This document shows, in pieces, positions 33,863-40,344 of a DNA stretch of 64,000 nucleotides. A program made the position numbers and the translations under genes. The notes under the pieces were generated by a model, which saw only the letters and a program-made list of their open reading frames with translations, was not told where the DNA came from and searched no databases. The stretch spans positions 192,723-256,722 of the forward strand of contig CAUAFT010000002.1 of assembly GCA_958428365.1 (NCBI GenBank). Direction: 5' to 3'. This DNA comes from an uncultured Lachnospiraceae bacterium. Lineage in GTDB: Bacteria; Bacillota; Clostridia; Lachnospirales; Lachnospiraceae. Within the stretch, counting starts at the first letter, position 1, and every line of letters begins with the position of its first letter.

Positions 33863-34360
33863 TTATGCGATCCTCTGCTCAATGAGAGAACCCACCTCTT
33901 CTTTTTTTATTCCAAGGGCGATCGCCAGCTCCCCGTACAGGTTTTCCTCCGCCATCTTAAAATAGCGTTCGTCTCCCGCCGTAATCTTCTTTCCCTGTGC
34001 CTGTCTCGCCAGCTTTTTCTCATAGAGGGTCTTAATGATCCGGATCAGTTCACGGCAGTCGCATTTTCGGAACGCCTCCTTAAATACCAGGTCTTTGCTC
34101 TTTTCATCCTCAATGGCAAGCACCTGCATCTCCTCCATGTGGTCGATCAGCTCGTACGCCTCCTGCTCCGTGATCACGGGGCGCATTACCACTTTATTGT
34201 TATCCACAGGAGTAAACACCTTACTCTTTTTTTCATAGACCGGCACCAGGGTGTAATACATCCGGTCATTCGGCACGCCCTGCATATCCATGCTGCCGAT
34301 ACTCTCCACCCTGCAGACCCCGTTGCTTCCGTAAATAATAAAATCTCCTACCTTAAACAT
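33863..34360 (-). CDS. CarD family transcriptional regulator
   Basis: 165-residue protein with an N-terminal CarD/TRCF RNA-polymerase-interacting domain (FKVGDFIIYGSNGVCRVESI, YYTLVPVYEKKSKVFTPVDN) and a helical C-terminal DNA-binding part (YFKMAEENLYGELAIALGIKKEEV). CarD proteins bind the RNAP beta subunit and stabilise open complexes. Monocistronic. Confidence 0.9.
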   Translation of the reverse strand: MFKVGDFIIYGSNGVCRVESIGSMDMQGVPNDRMYYTLVPVYEKKSKVFTPVDNNKVVMRPVITEQEAYELIDHMEEMQVLAIEDEKSKDLVFKEAFRKCDCRELIRIIKTLYEKKLARQAQGKKITAGDERYFKMAEENLYGELAIALGIKKEEVGSLIEQRIA

Positions 34361-34639
34361 GACTTCTCCTTTCTTTCACAAAAAAACCGCCGCACTCAAC
34401 AAATAAGCGAAACGGATCTCTGCTTTTGCTCTATAAGAAATCTAAAAACTTCCTCCTAAAGACATCAATTTCATCAATCTCACTATTGACTATATTTATT
34501 GTACCACAAATTTCAGGTTTTCAAAAGCGGATTTTCCTAATTTTCCTTATTTTGGTTGTTTTTATCTATAGTGAGATTCCTGCTTTTGTGCATTTTTAAG
34601 TCTGTGAAAGCTACTGTTTTTTCTGCTGGGATTTCCTAA

Positions 34640-34679
34640 ATCATAAAAATAAATGAAAGCTGATCTCTCAGCTTTCATT
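34640..34679 (-). terminator. Terminator downstream of the agrBD transcript
   Basis: Perfect 12-bp stem AATGAAAGCTGA / TCAGCTTTCATT (34652-34663, 34668-34679) with a 4-base loop. On the minus strand it is followed by TATTTTTATG. It lies about 260 bases after agrD. Confidence 0.8.
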
Positions 34680-34896
34680 CGGGCATTAGTAAGATGTTAG
34701 AACTTATGAATACATCTCCATGAATTTCAATGAATGTCATTTTTTCTATCGGTAAACAAAATCTGAAATCTGGGCGTGATTCCATTTAAGAGACAATTTT
34801 TTTCTATATCGTAATAATAGGTTGTTTGTTTTCAGTTACAGTGATGCAGAAAAAATTATTGAAATTCATGGATATATTTTCATATTATCCTTTTCC

Positions 34897-34929
34897 CTCC
34901 TGCCGCCCGAAAAAACAAAACGGCAGGAG
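34897..34929. other. GC-rich hairpin just downstream of agrD
   Basis: Stem CTCCTGCCG / CGGCAGGAG with a 15-base A-rich loop, 11 bases past the agrD stop. No U-run follows on the minus strand, so a role in mRNA 3'-end stability is as likely as termination. Confidence 0.55.
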
Positions 34930-34940
34930 TTCTCTTATCT

Positions 34941-35081
34941 TTATTTTTGGAATTTTTCTACGCCCTTCGGCTCTTTCGGCTGATAGCAGTAAAATGCCGA
35001 CGCCTTGCTTGCAGCGGACACCGCCGCTTTCTCACCCGCTCTTTTCACTACCTTGTCAAAAATTGTCTGCTTCTTCATCAT
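34941..35081 (-). CDS. agrD: AgrD-type cyclic autoinducer peptide precursor
   Basis: 46-residue peptide: an amphipathic, basic N-terminal leader (MMKKQTIFDKVVKRAGEKAA), a middle segment ASKASAFYCY, then a charged tail QPKEPKGVEKFQK. The tail matches the AgrD C-terminal signal (S. aureus: DEPKVPTEL). If QPKEP is aligned to S. aureus EPKVP, the residue at the ring-closing Cys position is Ser28, giving a predicted ring S-A-F-Y-C. Cys32 is the other possible nucleophile. The ATG (35081, or 35078) overlaps the end of agrB by 26 bases and follows AAAGGAGAGG. Processing by AgrB is inferred. Confidence 0.85.
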   Translation of the reverse strand: MMKKQTIFDKVVKRAGEKAAVSAASKASAFYCYQPKEPKGVEKFQK

Positions 35082-35643
35082 GACCTCTCCTTTCTTTTGG
35101 AATCATCATCAGAATCACCGCCTCCAATACCGTCAACGCCAGGGCTAATCCCAGCCTTATCTGAGTAAATCCAAGCAGCAATATCAGGATTCCATAAAAC
35201 ATTCCTAATCTCAGCGCTTTTCTTCTGTTCTTTTTTCTTTTCTCTTCTGTTAAACGCTTATGGATATGTTCCACAGGAGCATATTGATAGATGATCAACT
35301 CGCTGACAATGGCTATTAATATAAAGAGGACCTGTCCTTTCCTGACCACCGGTTCAAATAATACCACACCTGCCACAACGATCCCCCACAAAAGGACAGT
35401 GAGCAGATCACATTTCCACGACTGGGATGCATGATAGCCGCCGCAGCAGCTTCTCAGTGTGGTAAAAGCAACCACGAAGATCAGCGTCACCGCAAGTTGA
35501 TGAAGAACGCCTCCTGCCAGCAACAGCAAAAAAGTCTTTCCCGCATTTTCAATCAGAACCTCATATCCAAATTGATAAATCTCTTTGTCGCATTCTGGAA
35601 TCAGTTCCTTTTGACAAAGCGAATCCGCTATCTTTTCTGCCAT
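35056..35643 (-). CDS. agrB: Accessory gene regulator B (AgrB), autoinducer-processing membrane protease
   Basis: Cysteine protease that cleaves and cyclises AgrD. 195 residues from ATG 35643, with AAGGTG 6 bases upstream. A GTG six codons earlier also has a good AGGAG, but it lies within 14 bases of the predicted -10 box. The catalytic His and Cys are in GGYHASQSWKC, with the usual RSCCGGYHA context. About five to six hydrophobic helices follow. Its last codons overlap agrD. Expressed from promoter P-A at 35675-35702. Confidence 0.92.
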   Translation of the reverse strand: MAEKIADSLCQKELIPECDKEIYQFGYEVLIENAGKTFLLLLAGGVLHQLAVTLIFVVAFTTLRSCCGGYHASQSWKCDLLTVLLWGIVVAGVVLFEPVVRKGQVLFILIAIVSELIIYQYAPVEHIHKRLTEEKRKKNRRKALRLGMFYGILILLLGFTQIRLGLALALTVLEAVILMMIPKERRGHDEEADNF

Positions 35644-35674
35644 TTTTGACACCTTGTTCACATCCTTCTCCTAC

Positions 35675-35734
35675 ATCATAACAATTTCCTTTCCAAATTC
35701 AATATATCTGGCACTAACGGTCATTTTCTGGCAC
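35675..35734 (-). promoter_or_regulatory. Promoter P-A of agrBD with tandem LytTR-type sites
   Basis: Minus-strand TTGAAT (35702-35697), 16-bp spacer, TATGAT (35680-35675). Immediately upstream are two direct repeats GTGCCAG (35714-35708 and 35734-35728) with a 20-bp period, two helical turns. This is the layout of AgrA/LytTR-activated promoters. The sequence is repeated almost unchanged at P-B. Confidence 0.72.
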
Positions 35735-35761
35735 GAATTGCTGTCTTTTCCCATATTTTTT

Positions 35762-35823
35762 TATAAAACAAAAAGAGAATTGATTGCTTTGTGTCACCCC
35801 TCGCACAAAATAATCCATTCTCT
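35762..35823 (-). terminator. Terminator of the P-B transcript
   Basis: Stem AGAGAATGGATT / AATCAATTCTCT (35823-35812, 35785-35774), extended inside by TTTGTG / CACAAA. On the minus strand it is followed by TTTTGTTTTAT. It stands between P-B and P-A, about 130 bases before agrB. Confidence 0.85.
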
Positions 35824-35903
35824 CAATGCTTTTTCTTCCCTTTTACCTTCCCTTTTTCCATATCCGTTCCACTCTCTAAGACCTGCCAATCTCTCACACC
35901 CAT
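35765..35903 (-). ncRNA. Predicted ~140-nt small RNA of the agr locus (RNAIII-like position)
   Basis: The RNA would begin about 7 bases after the P-B -10 box (near 35903) and end at the terminator 35762-35823. The region does not encode a supported protein. A 26-codon ORF (MGVRDWQVLESGTDMEKGKV...) starts exactly at the predicted first base and would be leaderless. The analogy to S. aureus RNAIII rests on position and promoter type only; there is no sequence similarity. Confidence 0.5.
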
Positions 35904-35909
35904 AGTTAT

Positions 35910-35969
35910 ACTATATAGGATCCCGGAGATTTTACAATATCCATGGCACGGATCGTCGTATTCTGGCAT
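35910..35969 (-). promoter_or_regulatory. Promoter P-B with tandem LytTR-type sites
   Basis: Minus-strand TTGTAA (35937-35932), 16-bp spacer, TATAGT (35915-35910). Two repeats TGCCA lie 20 bp apart (ggcac 35945-35949, ggcat 35965-35969 on the plus strand). Spacer length and the distance from -35 to repeat are identical to P-A. Over 44 bases that include the repeats and -35, the two promoters match at about 32 positions. Confidence 0.72.
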
Positions 35970-35989
35970 GAATTGTAGATTTTTGTCGT

Positions 35990-37306
35990 CTATTTCTGCT
36001 CTCCTTCCATCTCGTGACAGGGTAACAGAATATGTATCACAAAACGTTCTCCTTCCTCGTAAATATCCAGCTCTCCCTCCTCCTGCCTCACGATCTCCCG
36101 GATGCTTTTCATCCCGATCCCGTGTCCCGTCTTATCTTTCTTCGTGGTTTTCAGATTCGGGTTTTTATCTAAAACAGATTCGTCAATATAATTTTCCACG
36201 AACATATTGACGCTTTCTTTATAGGGATATATCTTCAGCGTAATTTCTTTTTTCTCTTTCTGACGGCGTTCCGCCTCAATGGCGTTATCCAGAAGATTTG
36301 ACAAAAGAACGGCGATATTGCCCTCATTTTTCCATCGATAGTCCCCTGTGATCTGCACCTCAAAGGAGATCTCCTCTTCCCGGCATACCGACGCCTTTTG
36401 ATTGATGACGGCGTTTAACATCTTACATTCCATATAGAAAAGATTCTTCGCGTCCAACTGCGTACGGAGCATTTTCTGCATTTCCTCCATAACGAGTTCT
36501 GTTTCCCCTTCCCTTAGAAGATGCAGATAAGTGGTAAAATAATGCTTCATATCATAGCGCACCTTTCTCGTCTCCTGATAGAGATATTCCGTATTCCGGA
36601 TCAGTTTTTCCTGCTGTTCCAGCTGTACCCGCAAAATACCGTTTTCCAGTTCACAACGGTTCTGCACATTCATCCTCCTTATCAGCCAGAACATAAAGCT
36701 GTTGATACCCAGCAGCAGCACTGTCAATATCAGAAAACTCATCTGATCCCTCTGAGAAAGCTCCACGGTACCGATGATCCGCAGTGCGATCACAGCCACC
36801 ATAAAAAATGCCAGATATAAGATGCCGCCAAAAATATATTCCTCTCTTTTAAAATAATATTTTCTGTCAATCACCTTCTCCACAGAAACAAGCGCCAGGA
36901 TCAGAGTCACCTTGCTGACACATAAAACAATGATCCGCAGGATACTTCCTCCCACGATCAGTTCTTCCACCGCACTTCCACTCAAAATCGCCACCAACTG
37001 TATGATACCGATATTGATAAATGCCGTCAGGATACAGAGCACAAAGCAGAGAATCAGCTTCTCGATCGCCTTCTTCTTCAGACAAAAAACTGAGAACAGG
37101 AACATGACCAGAAGGATCATCACACTCTGTATGTTAAAAAACTCACTCAAAAAATGGATCGGAATAAACAACAGGATACACCAGATCATATATTCCCACC
37201 ATCTTATCTTTCTTTTTTCACCAAAATAACTGACCAGAAACCATAAAAACAGTACGTCGTCTATGGCGCTTGCCAGATATTCTGCCGCAATGCTAATTAT
37301 TTGCAT
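35990..37306 (-). CDS. agrC: AgrC-type sensor histidine kinase (GHKL family)
   Basis: 438 residues. About seven N-terminal hydrophobic segments (residues ~5-215) would form the peptide sensor. The H-box is VRYDMKHYFTTYLHLL near residue 256, and a GHKL ATPase domain follows with NLLDNAIEAE (N box) and GHGIGMKSIREIV (G box). It overlaps the agrA end by 14 bases. Predicted receptor for the AgrD-derived cyclic peptide. Confidence 0.92.
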   Translation of the reverse strand: MQIISIAAEYLASAIDDVLFLWFLVSYFGEKRKIRWWEYMIWCILLFIPIHFLSEFFNIQSVMILLVMFLFSVFCLKKKAIEKLILCFVLCILTAFINIGIIQLVAILSGSAVEELIVGGSILRIIVLCVSKVTLILALVSVEKVIDRKYYFKREEYIFGGILYLAFFMVAVIALRIIGTVELSQRDQMSFLILTVLLLGINSFMFWLIRRMNVQNRCELENGILRVQLEQQEKLIRNTEYLYQETRKVRYDMKHYFTTYLHLLREGETELVMEEMQKMLRTQLDAKNLFYMECKMLNAVINQKASVCREEEISFEVQITGDYRWKNEGNIAVLLSNLLDNAIEAERRQKEKKEITLKIYPYKESVNMFVENYIDESVLDKNPNLKTTKKDKTGHGIGMKSIREIVRQEEGELDIYEEGERFVIHILLPCHEMEGEQK

Positions 37307-38015
37307 AGGTAAAGCTCCTTAGAAACACCATATGCTGCTTCTTTATCTCTTGTAATCTATCCCGGCTGACCGGGAGTATCTCTCCATTATCCAGCTCCAC
37401 TCCCCCAGCCCGCACGGCTTTGATATAGCGGATATTCACCAGATAACTTCTATGGGTTTTTACAAATCCAAAATCTGTGATCCACGTCTCATAATCGGAT
37501 ATTTTTCCACGGGTCTCACAACAGCCCTTCCTGTGATGAACTAACAGATAATGCTTACTGCTTTCGATATAGAGGATCTCCTTCAGGGAGAGAACTACTC
37601 CTCCGTCCTTCGTCTGCAGCTCCAGGATCTTTTCATCCCTGTCCACCTTATCCAACAGTTGATCCACCGCCTCTTCCAGTTCCTCATCCAGCTTTTCCTT
37701 ACGGATAAAACGGAAGGGCTGATAACGGATCGCCTGGAATACCAGATCATCCCGGTTGGTAACAAAGATCACATTTGTATTGATGGCACTTTGAAAGATC
37801 CGGTCTGCCAGATCCATGCCGGAGACCTCCGGCATATCAATATCCAAAAAAATCATCTCCGGAGTATCCTCCTCCAGATCTTCCAGTAATTCCATCCCAT
37901 TTGTAAAAAGGCGGATCTCGTATTTTTTCTGCCTCCTGTCCATACAGGATCCCACTCTTTTTTTCAACATCCCGGCAAAGATCAGATCGTCGTCACAAAT
38001 AAAAATCAGATGCAT
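37293..38015 (-). CDS. agrA: AgrA-type response regulator (REC-LytTR)
   Basis: 240 residues. The receiver domain starts LIFICDDD and carries the phosphoacceptor Asp in MIFLDIDMPEVSGMDLA (about residue 56). The C-terminal LytTR DNA-binding domain includes LYIESSKHYLLVHHRKG and VKTHRSYLVNIRYI. It is the likely activator of P-A and P-B. A GGGGGAG site precedes ATG 38015, 15 bases after the MocR stop, so agrA-agrC appear to be transcribed with the genes upstream. Confidence 0.92.
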   Translation of the reverse strand: MHLIFICDDDLIFAGMLKKRVGSCMDRRQKKYEIRLFTNGMELLEDLEEDTPEMIFLDIDMPEVSGMDLADRIFQSAINTNVIFVTNRDDLVFQAIRYQPFRFIRKEKLDEELEEAVDQLLDKVDRDEKILELQTKDGGVVLSLKEILYIESSKHYLLVHHRKGCCETRGKISDYETWITDFGFVKTHRSYLVNIRYIKAVRAGGVELDNGEILPVSRDRLQEIKKQHMVFLRSFTYANN

Positions 38016-38030
38016 TTTTGTCTCCCCCTT

Positions 38031-39437
38031 TTAAAAGAACAACATGATCTTATCCAGTTCCTTTAAACCTGAAGCGATCTCCTCCTCGCTTAATCCTCCG
38101 TATCCAAGAAGGATGGTTGGATGCTCCATTGCCCTATCCTTCTCAATATAATACTCGGACAGAGGATAGATCCGAATTCCTATTCCGGCGGCGAGACGGG
38201 CAAGCTCCCGGTCGGAAAAATTAGAGTTCACTTCCGCCAGCACATGCATTCCCGCATTGTCCCCATAGACTTTTCGCACCCATTGGCGCTGTTTTAATTC
38301 CTCCATCAGAAAATCGTGCTTCCTGCGGTAAATGCTTCTCATCTTATTCAGATGTCTCTCAAAATGCCCCTCCTGCATAAAGGTGCAGATGGTCATCTGC
38401 TGGAATCTCGGTACTGTGGACGCATAAAAGCCGCAGCGCTCCCGGTAAAGGGACACCAGTTTTTTCGGCAGGACCAGATAGCTGACACGGATAGACGGAG
38501 CAAGGCTCTTTGAGAAGGTTCCCAGATAGATCACCTTATCGTTGGAATCCGAACCCTGCAGGGAGGGAATCGGCTTTCCCTTATAGCGAAATTCGCTGTC
38601 GTGATCGTCCTCTATGATATAGCGTTCCTCTCGCTCCGCCGCCCATTTCAACAGCTCCATCCGTCTTTTCATTGGCATGACAGTGCCAAGAGGAAATTGA
38701 TGGGAAGGCATCACATAGACGATGTCCGTCTCCTCCTCTTTCAGCTTTTCCATTCGGATCCCCTGAACATCCATCTCCACTGCCCGCACCTCGTATCCCA
38801 GATTACGGAAAGTCTCATATGCCTGCATATAAGTAGGGCTCTCCATCGCCACCTTCCTGCCGCTCCCCAGGATCTGGGACAGGAGCATCAGCAGGTACTC
38901 GTTTCCGGCGCCCACGATGACCTGATCCGGCTCACAGGACACCCCTCTGGACTGATAGAGATAATTGCAGATCTCCTCCCGGAAGCTGCGCTCTCCCGTT
39001 CCCTCTCCCGCTAAAAACAACCTGGAACCGTCCTCCATAAGCAGATTCCTGCTGACCTTTCTCCATGCATTGATGGCAAAATGTTCCAGATCCACTGCCG
39101 TGGGAGAAAAGTCGATCCTGATTTCCGTCTCCCGGTATCTTTGCTTTTTCTCTTTTGCCTCTTCCCCGTCTTTTTCTTTTTCCCTTAAATCAAATAAATC
39201 ACTGACATCACAGATGAAATAACCCCGATATGGTTCCGCCTCTATGTAACCCTCCGAGACCAGCTGCTCGTACGCCAGTTCCACCGTACTGCGGCTGACC
39301 TGTAAATGGGCCGATAAAAAACGAGTAGACGGTAATTTTTCCCCGCAGGGAATTTTACCGTCCGTGATCTCTTTCTTGATATGTTCATAAATCTGCAGAT
39401 ATAACGGAATCTTTGCATCGTGTGAAAGTGGGATCAT
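38031..39437 (-). CDS. MocR/PdxR-family transcriptional regulator with aminotransferase-like domain
   Basis: About 468 residues: an N-terminal GntR winged helix (CGEKLPSTRFLSAHLQVSRS), a linker of charged residues, then a fold-type I aminotransferase domain with the PLP-lysine motif LGTFSKSLAPSIRVSYLV and IIEDDHDSEFRY. PdxR relatives control vitamin B6 synthesis and GabR relatives control GABA use; neither set of genes is next to it. ATG 39437 is chosen; an in-frame TTG six codons upstream is possible. Confidence 0.87.
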   Translation of the reverse strand: MIPLSHDAKIPLYLQIYEHIKKEITDGKIPCGEKLPSTRFLSAHLQVSRSTVELAYEQLVSEGYIEAEPYRGYFICDVSDLFDLREKEKDGEEAKEKKQRYRETEIRIDFSPTAVDLEHFAINAWRKVSRNLLMEDGSRLFLAGEGTGERSFREEICNYLYQSRGVSCEPDQVIVGAGNEYLLMLLSQILGSGRKVAMESPTYMQAYETFRNLGYEVRAVEMDVQGIRMEKLKEEETDIVYVMPSHQFPLGTVMPMKRRMELLKWAAEREERYIIEDDHDSEFRYKGKPIPSLQGSDSNDKVIYLGTFSKSLAPSIRVSYLVLPKKLVSLYRERCGFYASTVPRFQQMTICTFMQEGHFERHLNKMRSIYRRKHDFLMEELKQRQWVRKVYGDNAGMHVLAEVNSNFSDRELARLAAGIGIRIYPLSEYYIEKDRAMEHPTILLGYGGLSEEEIASGLKELDKIMLFF

Positions 39438-39455
39438 GATCTCATTCACCTTCAA

Positions 39456-40328
39456 CTAACCTCTTCCCTTTTTCAGCTCTGCTACGACTTCTTCCTTTAA
39501 AATCAACGCCTTGTCCTTCATCTGTCTGCCCGCCGTAGGCGATGTCAAAATTCCTGCCAGAAGTTTTGACGCAACATCATATTTTTTATAGTGCATGGAC
39601 ATGGCTGCCAAAAGAAAATCCATGGTTCCCTGATCCATGCCGCAGATCGGAAACATCTCCGTACTGACCGCCTTCATCAGACCGTCATACGCCTGCTGGT
39701 AAAATGCCTCCTCTTCCTTCTTCGCTTCGGCGATCGACTTCTTTCCCGCCTCCGTACTGGAATCCATGGTCTCTGCCTTTCCTCTGTAAAGCCAGGCGAT
39801 CTTTAAGCAGGTATACGCCTTTTCACTGGTCTTTCCCTTCTTAACCACCGTGTTAAACAGCGCCAGTTTATAGCGGTCGATGGCTCTGTCATAATCATAG
39901 GTTGGCGGCTCCTCCTCCGTCTGGGAACGGAAGTTTGCACAGATATCCTTCTGGATCAACTTGATCTGAACCTGGGATACATGCGGGAAAAAACGGTGCA
40001 TTGCCGTATATCCGCATTTCGGGCAGGAACAAACGTCGTATTTCAGCGTGTCGATATACTGATGACGCGGTCTTAGATCCTTGTCCGATTCCAGACGCTT
40101 CACCCTTCCGCTTTTAATCATCTTTGTCTTAAACACATTGTCGCAGACCGGACAGCGAATTCCCTTTTCCAGAATAAAACTCTCCTCCGGCGGAATCTCC
40201 TCTTTTTTGACCTCTTCCTTCTTTGCCTGAGGGCCTCTCCCCCTGGGAGTTTCCTCTTCCTCTTTAAAAATATCCACATCCTGGGAGACATTGAGGCCAA
40301 ACTTCTCCAATCCTGATAATAAACTCAT
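39456..40328 (-). CDS. DUF2225 domain-containing protein
   Basis: 290-residue cytoplasmic protein of unknown function. It has two zinc-ribbon CxxC pairs, CPVCDNVF (about residue 59) and CSCPKCGYTAMHRFF (about 98), then a TPR-like helical domain. The N-terminal 50 residues are highly charged. It sits 16 bases after glnS, in the same operon. Confidence 0.85.
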   Translation of the reverse strand: MSLLSGLEKFGLNVSQDVDIFKEEEETPRGRGPQAKKEEVKKEEIPPEESFILEKGIRCPVCDNVFKTKMIKSGRVKRLESDKDLRPRHQYIDTLKYDVCSCPKCGYTAMHRFFPHVSQVQIKLIQKDICANFRSQTEEEPPTYDYDRAIDRYKLALFNTVVKKGKTSEKAYTCLKIAWLYRGKAETMDSSTEAGKKSIAEAKKEEEAFYQQAYDGLMKAVSTEMFPICGMDQGTMDFLLAAMSMHYKKYDVASKLLAGILTSPTAGRQMKDKALILKEEVVAELKKGRG

Positions 40329-40344
40329 ATTTTCTCCTATCTGG

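Larger units (their letters stand above)
34361..34940. other. Non-coding gap between carD and agrD
   Basis: About 580 AT-rich bases. It contains the terminator at 34640-34679, the hairpin at 34897-34929, and an 18-bp imperfect inverted repeat whose arms are 34714-34731 and 34858-34875 (core CCATGAATTTCAAT), 126 bases apart. No supported gene; a 36-codon minus-strand ORF at 34675-34785 lacks a ribosome binding site. Confidence 0.6.

Noticed and set aside
34675..34785. A 36-codon minus-strand ORF (MESRPDFRFC...) downstream of agrD
   Set aside because: No ribosome binding site, overlaps the terminator, and the composition is not peptide-like; not reported as a gene.
34826..35083. An 85-codon plus-strand ORF opposite agrD
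   Set aside because: It is antisense to agrD and the agrB end, lacks a start signal, and agrD itself explains the sequence.
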